The notes under the pieces were generated by a model. It did not search any database. It saw only the letters and a list, made by a program, of their open reading frames with translations, and was not told where the DNA came from. 16,480 bases of DNA from Nitrospirota bacterium. Lineage in GTDB: Bacteria > Nitrospirota > UBA9217. Both the position numbers and the translations under genes were made by a program. Each line of letters starts with the position of its first letter. The stretch's first letter is position 1. Location of the stretch: contig JALNZF010000044.1 in the NCBI GenBank assembly GCA_023229435.1, positions 1 to 16,480 of the forward strand. Reading direction: 5' to 3'. This document shows positions 7,603 to 15,285 of the stretch, in pieces.

Positions 7603-8406
7603 ATGCAAAAAGCGATCGGCATATTCGATTCCGGTATCGGCGGTCTCACGGTTCTCAAGGAGATCGTGGCAAAGCTTCCGGACGAGAACATCATTTACCT
7701 CGGCGATACGGCCCGGGTCCCCTACGGCATCCGCTCGGCTGAGACGGTGACGCGCTACAGCTTCGAGAACACGAACTTTCTTCTGTCCCAGGAGATTAAG
7801 ATGCTTGTCGTTGCCTGCAACACGGCGACGGCGGTCAGTCTCGATGCGGTGAAGAAGGAGTTTCCGCTTCCCGTCATCGGTGTGCTCGAACCCGGAGCCC
7901 GTGCCGCGGTCGCGGCCACGAAGACCCGCAAGGTGGGCGTCATCGGCACCGAGGCCACGATCAACAGCGGCGCCTATGAGAAGGCCATCAAGCGGCTCGC
8001 GCCCGATGTCAAGGTAACGAGTCTTGCCTGTCCGCTCTTCGTGCCGCTGGCTGAAGAGGGATGGACGGACAACGACGTGGCGGAGCTGGTTGCTGAAAAA
8101 TATCTTGCTCCGTTCCGAAAAACAGGCATTGACATGCTGGTGTTGGGCTGCACGCATTATCCGCTGCTCAAAGCGGTGATCAGCAAGGCTGTCGGTCCCG
8201 GGATAACGCTGATCGACTCGGCGACCGAAACGGCCAAGGAAGTGGCCGATGTGCTTGAGAAACTTAAATGGCGGGGGAGCGGAAAAGGCGAGGGGATCCG
8301 GAAATTTTATGTGACCGACACGCCGGTGCGCTTCGAGATGATCGGCAAACGGTTTCTCGGCGATTCGCTGCTTCACGCGGAGCAGGTGAAGGTGGGAGGA
8401 GTGTAG
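7603..8406 (+). CDS. murI: Glutamate racemase
   Basis: This 267-residue cytoplasmic enzyme interconverts L- and D-glutamate, supplying D-Glu for the second position of the peptidoglycan stem. It begins with the family signature IGIFDSGIGGLTVL (Asp9, Ser10). The two catalytic cysteines are Cys72 in VVACNTAT and Cys183 in LGCTHYPLL. LGDTARVPYG and the GVIGTEATI stretch are also conserved. Length is normal for the family. I chose ATG 7603 because it places the signature at residue 5; a TTG at 7582 in the same frame would add seven residues derived from the repeat-like sequence upstream. Neither start has a good Shine-Dalgarno sequence. The gene sits downstream of the amidase/GerMN pair, which fits a peptidoglycan theme, but the inverted repeat in the 199-base gap makes co-transcription uncertain. 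Confidence 0.96.
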   Translation: MQKAIGIFDSGIGGLTVLKEIVAKLPDENIIYLGDTARVPYGIRSAETVTRYSFENTNFLLSQEIKMLVVACNTATAVSLDAVKKEFPLPVIGVLEPGARAAVAATKTRKVGVIGTEATINSGAYEKAIKRLAPDVKVTSLACPLFVPLAEEGWTDNDVAELVAEKYLAPFRKTGIDMLVLGCTHYPLLKAVISKAVGPGITLIDSATETAKEVADVLEKLKWRGSGKGEGIRKFYVTDTPVRFEMIGKRFLGDSLLHAEQVKVGGV

Positions 8407-8628
8407 CGCAGCTTTCGACCGCAACCAGATCAATCGATAGCATGAAACGGCTGTGATGTCCGTATCGGTGAACGTCTTTAAGACGAATGCAACCTTCGAA
8501 CGAGAAAAGGGTTCAAACAGCTATGCAACCATGCCACGTTTTGCGGAGAAACAATATGCTGCACCGCGGCAGCCCGGCCATGATGCCGTACAGGGGGAAA
8601 CGGATGGAAGTCCGATAAGGTGAACGCG
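8407..8628 (+). other. Hairpin-rich leader between murI and the zf-HC2 gene
   Basis: These 222 bases hold no convincing gene. They contain several short inverted repeats: CGTCT/AGACG (8473-8485), GAAC/GTTC, GCTGC/GCAGC, CCGT/ACGG, and CGGA/TCCG just before the start of the next gene. ATGCAACC occurs twice, about 35 bases apart. I could not match it to a riboswitch class I know. It could be an unrecognised structured RNA leader, a decayed gene, or plain spacer. Confidence 0.4.
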
Positions 8629-9492
8629 ATGAATAAAGAATGTGAACGGACAAGAAAAGCGCTCCCTGCTTATCTGCGCGGACATGTGTTTCGGACCACG
8701 CGGGTCAGGATCGACCGGCATCTGCAAGCCTGTGTGGTTTGCAGATCCGAGTTCGAAGCGCTCAAGAGCATGGAGGAAACCCGTCAGCTCCTGAAATACA
8801 TCGACTCGCCCGAGGGTGTCGCGCACCGGGTGAAGGAAGGCGTTTCCGCGCTTACAAAATTCAAGAAGCTCCTGTATCGGCCGTTATGGCTCGCGGGGAT
8901 CGTCCTTGTTGCGGCGGGAGTCACTTATTATGCCATGCAGCCGCGTCAGCTGGATATTGAAATTGAGAACATCGTGAAGACCGCGCCGGCAACCACCACC
9001 TCAATTCCAGCGGCAGAGCCGATAAGAGAGGCATTGGTGGTGACGAAGCCGGTGGCCAGCGTGCAAAGGCCTGTGACGCAACCTGTCTCCACTGCGGCCG
9101 TGGAACCGCTCGCGGTGAGTATTACGCCGAGTAATGAGACCATCTCAATGCAGCGGATTAATGAGGTTATGAGCGGGCATGGGGAGCTTCGGAAGTTGAA
9201 GTTCAGCGACACTGAACGGCGGCTGTCCGGCACGCTGACCGCGCTGGAACTTCTTACGTTCTTCGACCGGATCGGTGAAGTGGCAAAGGTGCGCTATGAT
9301 CGCAAGCGCTTTAAATCATTCCCCGCCGACCAACAGGTCCCGTTCGTGTTGACGCTGAAAGCGGTTCCCAAAACCATTGAAAAACCAATAACGGGGCCGC
9401 ATGCGGTACAGAGCACTCAAACGCACACATCTGCCTCGACCGCGGCCCCTTCTCCGCTGGTGACCGCTCCCGCAGCCTCAGCCGCGCGGTAG
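8629..9492 (+). CDS. zf-HC2 single-pass membrane protein (anti-sigma-like)
   Basis: The 287-residue product has an N-terminal zinc-finger of the anti-sigma type: Cys5, then His31-x3-Cys35-x2-Cys38 in RHLQACVVC. A membrane helix follows at about 86-104 (PLWLAGIVLVAAGVTYYAM), then a Pro/Thr/Ala-rich linker to about 165. A folded periplasmic segment (INEVMSGHGELRKLKF to VPFVLTLKAVPK, about 180-250) and a low-complexity Ala/Ser/Thr tail complete it. In known ZAS proteins the zinc module binds an ECF sigma factor and the periplasmic part senses the envelope. No sigma factor gene is adjacent, so that role is not established here; the periplasmic domain could also be a DUF2275-type domain, though I cannot verify this. 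ATG 8629 is preferred over GTG 8620 because AAGG lies 8 bases before it. It follows the odd leader at 8407-8628 and precedes folC by 72 bases. Confidence 0.82.
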   Translation: MNKECERTRKALPAYLRGHVFRTTRVRIDRHLQACVVCRSEFEALKSMEETRQLLKYIDSPEGVAHRVKEGVSALTKFKKLLYRPLWLAGIVLVAAGVTYYAMQPRQLDIEIENIVKTAPATTTSIPAAEPIREALVVTKPVASVQRPVTQPVSTAAVEPLAVSITPSNETISMQRINEVMSGHGELRKLKFSDTERRLSGTLTALELLTFFDRIGEVAKVRYDRKRFKSFPADQQVPFVLTLKAVPKTIEKPITGPHAVQSTQTHTSASTAAPSPLVTAPAASAAR

Positions 9493-9564
9493 GGTGGCGG
9501 GAAACCGGCATCCCCGAGGCGCAGCGGACCTGATCGCTGACGGAGAAACGGATCTCATACGACG

Positions 9565-10893
9565 ATGTCCCTTGACAGAGCATACCGGGAAACCATTGAC
9601 TATCTCTATGCGCTCCAGAAGCACGGGATCAAGCTTGCGCTGTCCAACAGCTTTGCGCTGATGTCGCTCATGGGAGACCCGCACCGGAAGTTCCGGTCCG
9701 TGCATGTCGCGGGCACGAATGGGAAAGGGTCGACGTCTTCGTTTATTGCAAGCATGCTGCAGGCTGGGGGATATCGCGTCGGGCTCTATACTTCTCCGCA
9801 CCTGGTCAGTTTTGCTGAGCGGATCAGGATCAACAATGTCCTGATCACCGAGGCAAAGGTCGTGGAGCTTGCGGGCCGCGTACGGGACGCCTCACGGAAG
9901 GCCTCGCTCAATCCCACGTTTTTCGAGGTTGCGACCGCTCTGGCGTTCACCTACTTCGCGGAAGAAGGCGTGGACATTGCCGTGATCGAGGTCGGGATGG
10001 GCGGCAGGCTGGATTCCACGAACGTGATCACCCCGCTCGTTTCGGTGATCACCAACATTGAGCTTGAACATACTGAGTTCCTGGGGACCATGCTCACGCA
10101 GATCGCCGGAGAAAAGGCGGGCGTCATCAAGCAGGGGGTCCCGGTGGTGACGGGAGCGATGCAGCAGGAGGTCATCACGGTCATCGAGCAGGAAGCCGCG
10201 GCCCGCACGGCCGGGGTCTACCGGTTGTCTAAAGATTTTATGCAGGTCCCGGTCGCATCACCGTTGGCGCAGGTTTTTGATTATCGGGGGATCGAGACCT
10301 CTTACGAAAAGATACGGATCAACATGCTCGGCGGGTATCAGGTGGACAATGCCTGTCTTGCCCTGGCGACAATCGAGTGTCTGCGCAACACCGGGATCAT
10401 CGTGGACGAGGCCGCTGTGCGACGCGGTCTTGAGCAGGCCCGCTGGGAAGGGCGTTTGGAGCTTGTGGCGCGCAAGCCCGATATCTACCTTGATGGGGCG
10501 CACAACCCGGCGTCGGCCCGGAAGCTCGCGGCGACGGTCCGGGAAATGAAACACGCGTACCGGCGGACCGTCCTCATCATCGGCATTCTTCAAGACAAGG
10601 ATTGGCAGGGGATCATAGCCGCGCTGGCTCCTCTTGCCGATCACGTGGTAGTGACGAAGCCACAGTATTCACGGGCAATGGAGGTCCGGGCGCTTGCATC
10701 GGCAATACGGAAGCTGCATGGCTCCGTTGAGACCGCGGAAACGGTCGGTGAGGCCATCGCATTGGCCGGGGATAAAGCATCTTCGGATGATCTTGTGCTT
10801 ATCACCGGTTCACTCTATGTGGTAGGCGATGCGCGGGCGGTGTTCCACCCGGAAGCGGACCTGTCCGGGGCGCTTACGGGGCTGAAGGGATGA
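9565..10893 (+). CDS. folC: Bifunctional folylpolyglutamate synthase/dihydrofolate synthase
   Basis: This 442-residue Mur-ligase-family enzyme adds glutamate to dihydropteroate and then to reduced folates, using ATP. The P-loop GTNGKGS spans 50-56, in the context VHVAGTNGKGSTSSF. TSPHLVSFAERIRIN is the folate-binding loop typical of FolC. FFEVATALAF, VIEVGMGGRLDSTN, TNIELEHTEFLG and AGEKAGVIK carry the central domain metal and ATP residues. The C-terminal domain shows YLDGAHNPASARKLA and a DKDW motif. The length is as expected. The ATG at 9565 gives the standard N-terminus; the nearest purine-rich ribosome site is GGAG about 20 bases upstream, so initiation may be weak or coupled. Flanked by the zf-HC2 gene and lptD on the same strand, not by accD as in many bacteria. 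Confidence 0.96.
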   Translation: MSLDRAYRETIDYLYALQKHGIKLALSNSFALMSLMGDPHRKFRSVHVAGTNGKGSTSSFIASMLQAGGYRVGLYTSPHLVSFAERIRINNVLITEAKVVELAGRVRDASRKASLNPTFFEVATALAFTYFAEEGVDIAVIEVGMGGRLDSTNVITPLVSVITNIELEHTEFLGTMLTQIAGEKAGVIKQGVPVVTGAMQQEVITVIEQEAAARTAGVYRLSKDFMQVPVASPLAQVFDYRGIETSYEKIRINMLGGYQVDNACLALATIECLRNTGIIVDEAAVRRGLEQARWEGRLELVARKPDIYLDGAHNPASARKLAATVREMKHAYRRTVLIIGILQDKDWQGIIAALAPLADHVVVTKPQYSRAMEVRALASAIRKLHGSVETAETVGEAIALAGDKASSDDLVLITGSLYVVGDARAVFHPEADLSGALTGLKG

Positions 10894-10901
10894 GGTGCAA
10901 C

Positions 10902-10936
10902 AATGCGGAATGCGGAGTGTGGAGTGTGGAATGCGG
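10902..10936. repeat. Tandem heptanucleotide repeat in the folC-lptD gap
   Basis: Five 7-base units stand end to end: AATGCGG twice, AGTGTGG twice, then AATGCGG. A further degenerate unit (GATGAAG) follows. The two unit types differ at two positions, suggesting tandem growth followed by drift. The array lies 9 bases after the folC stop and 26 bases before the lptD start. Confidence 0.8.
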
Positions 10937-10962
10937 GATGAAGAACTGAAGAGTATCCGGGG

Positions 10963-12993
10963 ATGATGGGTCGCATCGTGTTCATAGCTGTTGTGGTCCT
11001 ATTCATCGCGATGCTGACGGGACCGTCCCGACACGCCTGGAGCGAGGTGCTTCCGAATAAAATCCCTGTTACCGTGACGGCGGACACGCTTGATTATGAC
11101 AGGACCAATGACCGGTATATTGCGGTCGGGCATGTGAAGATTGAGCAGGAGGGACTGCGGCTGGAGGCGGACAAGGTCGTGCTGGACAACAAGACCGGCG
11201 AGGCCGTGGCCGAGGGAAAGGTTTTCCTGCAGGACAAGGGCGATGTCATGCATGCCGAGAAAATGCAGATCAATATCAATACCCGGGGCGGCCTTATCTC
11301 GAACGGCGATATCTTTATCAAGAAGGAAAATCTCCATGTGAAGGGAAACGTGATCGAGCGGCGCTCTGAGACCGTTTACCATGTTGAGCAGGGAACGATC
11401 ACCACCTGCGACGAGGAAGAATGGTTCCTGAAGGCGGACGTGCTGAACATCGACATGGAACGGTATGCTACCGGCAGAAGTTTGTCATTCAATGTGGCTG
11501 GCGTGCCGGTGCTTTATACGCCCTACTTTCTCTTTCCCGTGCGCAGGCAGACCGGCTTCCTGCTGCCGGCGGATGTCGGATACAGCAGCCGCGACGGTGT
11601 TTTCACGGACAACGCGTTCTTCTGGGCCATCTCGGATTACAAAGACATGACCATCTATTCTGATTACCGGGCGCGGGTCGGGCATGGGACCGCTGTTGAA
11701 TACCGCTATATGAATTCCCGGGAGTCCATGGGCCAGGCGTATTACAAGTTCTTCGACCAGTACCATACCGGCGAATCGCGATGGAATTTTCAGTTCCAGC
11801 ACCAGGAAGAATTTGCCGAAGACCTCTCCGGCCGTGTGGATATAAACCTGGTGAGCGATGAGCACTACTTTTACGACCTCGACAAGAAGCTTGAGAACAG
11901 GTCTAAACCGTATCTCGATTCGAACGCTTTCTATGTGGAGCGCTGGAACACCGCTTCGCTCTATCTGATGGGACAGTATTCGATCGATCTCACCCGGACC
12001 AACGAAAAGACGGTGCAGAAACTGCCCGAACTGCGCTATACGATCTACGATGAAACGCTTGCCGGCCCCCTTCACCTGAGCTTTGAGGGGTCCGCGGCGA
12101 ATTTTACGAGGCAGGAAGAGGACGGCGCGCGGCGCGTGGACTTCAACCCGCGGTTGATCGCCACGTTCGGCAGCAAAGGCCTGAGCATTACGCCGAACGC
12201 CGGCGTGCGGGCCACGTTTTATGATCGAAGCGCCACCACGGTCGAACCGACTGAGCGAAAATATTTTTATGCGGGGACTGATGTAAATGCCCGCATTTCC
12301 CGGGTGTATGGAATTGATGGCGATGCCGGGATCGGAAAAGTGAGGCATTCACTGGAACCGACGATATCCTATAACTATGTACCCCATGTGGAGCAGGGAA
12401 ACATACCTCAGTTCGATTCTGTGGACTCCGCGCCTGAGCAAAACCGTGTGAGTATCGCACTGATCAATCGGGTCACCGCACACTACAAAGAAACGAAGGA
12501 TACCCCGAATTATACGACCTTTGACGTGATGGTTTTCAGGCTCTCCCGGTCCTATGACTTTAACATAGCGCGGGAGCCGGAGAGTGTTGCCCATCCGGGC
12601 TCAGAGGTGCTCGGAGAACTTTACCTGAGGACGCCAAAAATGTTCAGCATGTCGGCGACCGGTAGTTACAATGCCTATGACCATGTCGTATCTTCTCATT
12701 CCGAAAGCGTGGGTTTTGCCAAGGGTGTGGTGTCGCTGAACCTCACGCACTCTTTTATACAGGGAGGGGCGGAATACCTGATCAGCGGGGGAGGGCTGAA
12801 GTTCAGCAAGTGGAACCTGCACGCGCAGGTGGCGCGCGATATCCAGAACAAGAAGACCATGCAGGAGGAATACCTTTTGCACTACGCGTCACAATGCTGG
12901 GGATTAAGCATGACATATACTGCCATGCCGGGTGAATACCGCTATACCGCGATGGTAGACTTGAAAGGCCTTGGCAGCAGGGGATTGAAATGA
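10963..12993 (+). CDS. lptD: LPS-assembly protein LptD (outer-membrane translocon)
   Basis: This 676-residue protein is the outer-membrane beta-barrel that, with LptE, inserts lipopolysaccharide into the outer leaflet. A signal peptide covers about 1-27 (cleavage near HAWS). The OstA/LptA-like jellyroll covers about 36-145 (PVTVTADTLDYD, YIAVGHVKIEQEG, GEAVAEGKVFLQD). The barrel region starts with the family hallmark GVPVLYTPYFLFPV followed by RQTGFLLP and continues to the end with alternating aromatic strands. There are only two cysteines, Cys149 (TTCDEEEW) and Cys645 (SQCWGLSM), which correspond to positions of the long-range disulfide in the E. coli protein. At 676 residues it is shorter than the E. 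coli protein. ATG 10966 is an alternative start. The gene overlaps cutA by 4 bases. Confidence 0.95.
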   Translation: MMGRIVFIAVVVLFIAMLTGPSRHAWSEVLPNKIPVTVTADTLDYDRTNDRYIAVGHVKIEQEGLRLEADKVVLDNKTGEAVAEGKVFLQDKGDVMHAEKMQININTRGGLISNGDIFIKKENLHVKGNVIERRSETVYHVEQGTITTCDEEEWFLKADVLNIDMERYATGRSLSFNVAGVPVLYTPYFLFPVRRQTGFLLPADVGYSSRDGVFTDNAFFWAISDYKDMTIYSDYRARVGHGTAVEYRYMNSRESMGQAYYKFFDQYHTGESRWNFQFQHQEEFAEDLSGRVDINLVSDEHYFYDLDKKLENRSKPYLDSNAFYVERWNTASLYLMGQYSIDLTRTNEKTVQKLPELRYTIYDETLAGPLHLSFEGSAANFTRQEEDGARRVDFNPRLIATFGSKGLSITPNAGVRATFYDRSATTVEPTERKYFYAGTDVNARISRVYGIDGDAGIGKVRHSLEPTISYNYVPHVEQGNIPQFDSVDSAPEQNRVSIALINRVTAHYKETKDTPNYTTFDVMVFRLSRSYDFNIAREPESVAHPGSEVLGELYLRTPKMFSMSATGSYNAYDHVVSSHSESVGFAKGVVSLNLTHSFIQGGAEYLISGGGLKFSKWNLHAQVARDIQNKKTMQEEYLLHYASQCWGLSMTYTAMPGEYRYTAMVDLKGLGSRGLK

Positions 12994-13334
12994 GGGACCG
13001 GGAGGGTGATGGCGTGGGAGACGAGATCATTGTCCTGATTACGACATCGACCACGGATGAGGCCGCCAAGATCGGGACCGCGCTGGTGGATGGGCATCTT
13101 GCCGCCTGCGTGAATATCGTGCCGGAGGTGCGCTCCCTGTTCTTCTGGGAAGGCAAGACGCGGGATGAGCGGGAGACCCTGCTCATTTGCAAGAGCAGGC
13201 TGCCGCTCATGGAGCAGCTTGTTGCGCGGGTGAAATCGCTTCACTCCTATACCGTTCCGGAGGTGATCGCGCTCCCCATTGTCGCGGGTTCGCGAGAATA
13301 CCTGGACTGGGTGAAGGATGCTACGAAGCAATGA
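12990..13334 (+). CDS. cutA: Divalent-cation tolerance protein CutA
   Basis: The product (up to 114 residues) is a CutA1 family member, a small trimeric ferredoxin-fold protein found in all domains of life and linked to copper tolerance in E. coli, with an uncertain core function. Family features are IIVLITTSTTDEAAKIGTAL, AACVNIVP, FFWEGKTRDERETLLICKS and HSYTVPEVIALPI. The ATG at 12990 overlaps the lptD stop (ATGA) and is preceded by AGGGGA. A GTG at 13014 follows a better Shine-Dalgarno (GGGAGGG at 13000-13006, 7 bases away) and would give 106 residues, the usual family length, so the true start could be either. The overlap with lptD implies co-transcription, not a functional link. Confidence 0.93.
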   Translation: MRDREGDGVGDEIIVLITTSTTDEAAKIGTALVDGHLAACVNIVPEVRSLFFWEGKTRDERETLLICKSRLPLMEQLVARVKSLHSYTVPEVIALPIVAGSREYLDWVKDATKQ

Positions 13335-13394
13335 TTCCACCGCTTTTATCCGTGTCAAGGATTTTGACCTGGTTTTTCCTGGTTCAGGCTTAGG

Positions 13395-14078
13395 ATGTCT
13401 GATAAAGAGATCGGGAAACGATTAAAGTCTATCTATCGGTTGCTCCTCGAGGCTTATGGACCCCAGCACTGGTGGCCCGGCGATACCCCCTTTGAGGTGC
13501 TGGTGGGCGCGGTGTTGACTCAGAACACTGCATGGGCGAATGTAGAAAAGGCCATTGCCAACCTCAAGCATGAACGGGTACTGACGTTCTCACGCATGAT
13601 CAATATAGCACCGGAAAAACTGGCTTTACTCATACGGCCAAGCGGTTATTTCAACATCAAAACGAAGCGTCTCCGGCACCTGCTCTTGTTTATCCACTCC
13701 CAGTACTCCGGAAGTCTTTCAACAATGTTCGCAGCTGATCCCGCATGGTTGCGTCAACAGTTGCTCGAAGTGAACGGCATTGGTCCGGAAACAGCCGATT
13801 CGATCCTGCTGTATGCGGGAGAAAAGCCGTTCTTTGTGGTTGACGCTTATACCAAGCGGATATTCAGCAGGCAGGGATTGATTTCGGGTAATGCCGATTA
13901 CCGCGCGATACAGGATTTTTTCATGGAAAACCTGTCTCGCGACACCCGGTTTTATAACGAATATCATGCCCTGATCGTCCGAATCGGAAAAGAGCATTGC
14001 AAAAAAGTGAGGCCCCTCTGCAACGCTTGCCCGATTCGCTCGCGGTGTCGCAGGCGTGTGCAAGTCTCGAATACGTGA
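13395..14078 (+). CDS. HhH-GPD DNA glycosylase with C-terminal [4Fe-4S] cluster (EndoIII/MagIII-like)
   Basis: The 227-residue protein belongs to the endonuclease III superfamily. WWPGDTPFEVLVGAVLTQNTAWANV and LIRPSGYFNIKTKRL are typical of the endonuclease III-related/MagIII branch known for 3-methyladenine excision in Helicobacter. The helix-hairpin-helix is VNGIGPETADSIL, and catalytic Asp150 lies in FVVDAY. The position of the lyase lysine of E. coli Nth (GVGRKTAN) is Glu132 here, so it should be a monofunctional glycosylase without beta-lyase activity. The [4Fe-4S] loop is intact: Cys202-x6-Cys209-x2-Cys212-x5-Cys218. An AGG 6 bases before ATG 13395 is a weak ribosome site. It trails lptD-cutA by 60 bases and may be read with them. 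Alkylated-base excision is the most likely role by family, not proven by sequence. Confidence 0.9.
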   Translation: MSDKEIGKRLKSIYRLLLEAYGPQHWWPGDTPFEVLVGAVLTQNTAWANVEKAIANLKHERVLTFSRMINIAPEKLALLIRPSGYFNIKTKRLRHLLLFIHSQYSGSLSTMFAADPAWLRQQLLEVNGIGPETADSILLYAGEKPFFVVDAYTKRIFSRQGLISGNADYRAIQDFFMENLSRDTRFYNEYHALIVRIGKEHCKKVRPLCNACPIRSRCRRRVQVSNT

Positions 14079-14157
14079 TGCGTGGTCGACATGGGGAAAT
14101 AACGCGTAACCTATTGTTATTCTACTAGTATTACTGAGCAAATAAACGAATAAATGC

Positions 14158-14186
14158 TTGACAATTACGCTCTACTTGTGTAAGAT
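14158..14186 (+). promoter_or_regulatory. Strong sigma70-type promoter for the M23 peptidase gene
   Basis: TTGACA (14158-14163) is a perfect -35 box. TAAGAT (14181-14186) matches the -10 consensus at five of six positions, and the spacer is 17 bases. Transcription should start near 14192-14194. That leaves an ATG at 14200 almost without a leader and supports the downstream ATG at 14221. Confidence 0.85.
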
Positions 14187-14220
14187 TTACTAGGTATTTA
14201 TGCCGGTTCCCGGAGGGTTG

Positions 14221-15156
14221 ATGAGGGTAAGAAATTCAAGAAAGATGCTGAAAAAAGAGTATTTTACCATTATGTTCCTGCCCGGTCCGAATTCACGGGT
14301 TCGAACACTGAGTATTTCCAAGTCCGCTCTCAAGTCAGTTTTCCTTTCTTTTGTGGCGGTGCTTGTCCTTTCCCTTTATCTGGTATACGAATATAACGAT
14401 GTAAAAGACAAGGTCTGGGAATTGCAATCAGTGCGCGAAGAACTGATGCAGCAGAAGGCGCAGGTACAGAGTTTTGCACTAAACCTGCTGGATTATAAAC
14501 GCCAGATGTTCCTGCTTCGTGACCTTGATACCAGACTGCGGCGTGTCGTGAGCCTCGGTCCCCGGGACAAGGCTCAGCAAGTGCTCGGCATTGGCGGACC
14601 TGACGAACTCGGCCTTCAGAACCTTGCCACCCTGGGTGAGAAAAAACAGGCAGAAGCACTGAAAGAGATGCACCAGGAGTTGAGCCAGCTGAAGGGCGCC
14701 GCATCACGGCAAGAGGCTAGTCTTCAGTTGCTGATTGAGTATTTTGAGGACAAACGGTCCCTGTATGCTTCAACACCTTCGGTATGGCCGGTCCGTGGAT
14801 GGGTTACCTCACCCTTCGGGAACCGGACCTCGCCGTTCAGCGGAATCCTGAAGTTCCATGAAGGCATCGATATCGCGGCCCAGACCGGGACGCCGGTCAT
14901 GGCGCCGGCAGATGGCGTGGTGATCAAGGCGGGTTTCAGCACCGGGTACGGCAACATGGCTGAGATCAGCCATGGATACGGCATTAAAACGATTTTTGCC
15001 CACAATTCGCGGCTGAACGTCAAAGCAGGTCAGCGGGTTAAGCGCGGCGACGTGATCGCCTACCTGGGCGATTCAGGTTCGAGTACGGGTCCGCACCTTC
15101 ATTACGAAGTGCGATTGAACGGACTGCCGGTGAACCCGATGAGATACATGAATTAA
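14221..15156 (+). CDS. Membrane-anchored M23 (LytM) family peptidase
   Basis: The 311-residue product begins with a basic cytoplasmic segment (about 1-38, including KEYFTIMFLPGPNSRVR, common in this subgroup), a membrane helix at about 40-58, coiled-coil-like stretches (about 60-90 and 145-175), and a C-terminal LytM domain (about 195-305). The zinc site is complete: His213 and Asp217 in HEGIDIA, and His292 and His294 in GPHLHYE. Members cut peptide cross-links in peptidoglycan or activate amidases; since the metal ligands are intact it is probably an active endopeptidase. ATG 14221 is chosen because GGAGGG lies just upstream and the promoter places the transcript start near 14193; the earlier ATG at 14200 would have almost no leader. 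It stands alone between a strong promoter and a hairpin. A functional link with the amidase at 5804 is possible but not shown. Confidence 0.92.
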   Translation: MRVRNSRKMLKKEYFTIMFLPGPNSRVRTLSISKSALKSVFLSFVAVLVLSLYLVYEYNDVKDKVWELQSVREELMQQKAQVQSFALNLLDYKRQMFLLRDLDTRLRRVVSLGPRDKAQQVLGIGGPDELGLQNLATLGEKKQAEALKEMHQELSQLKGAASRQEASLQLLIEYFEDKRSLYASTPSVWPVRGWVTSPFGNRTSPFSGILKFHEGIDIAAQTGTPVMAPADGVVIKAGFSTGYGNMAEISHGYGIKTIFAHNSRLNVKAGQRVKRGDVIAYLGDSGSSTGPHLHYEVRLNGLPVNPMRYMN

Positions 15157-15219
15157 GAGGTTGTGTCGCGAACATTCATGCCCATTGTTTTTCATCTACA
15201 CAGATCCTTGGTTGGCCGG

Positions 15220-15259
15220 GGGAAAGAGCGTGGGGGGTCGGTTAAAGCTCTTTCCCTTT
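15220..15259 (+). terminator. Probable terminator after the M23 gene
   Basis: A perfect 10-bp stem pairs GGGAAAGAGC (15220-15229) with GCTCTTTCCC (15247-15256) across a 17-base loop, followed by only TTTG. The stem is strong but the T run is short, so termination may be partial. It separates the M23 gene from the cold-shock gene promoter. Confidence 0.55.
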
Positions 15260-15285
15260 GTACGTAAACCGTGTCTCATTGTTTG

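Noticed and set aside
8407..8628. Cyclic-di-GMP riboswitch in the leader of the zf-HC2 gene
   Set aside because: The conserved GCAAAGC and surrounding elements of the GEMM class are not present.
14200..14220. ATG at 14200 as start of the M23 peptidase
   Set aside because: The promoter implies a transcript start only about 7 bases earlier, whereas GGAGGG serves the ATG at 14221.
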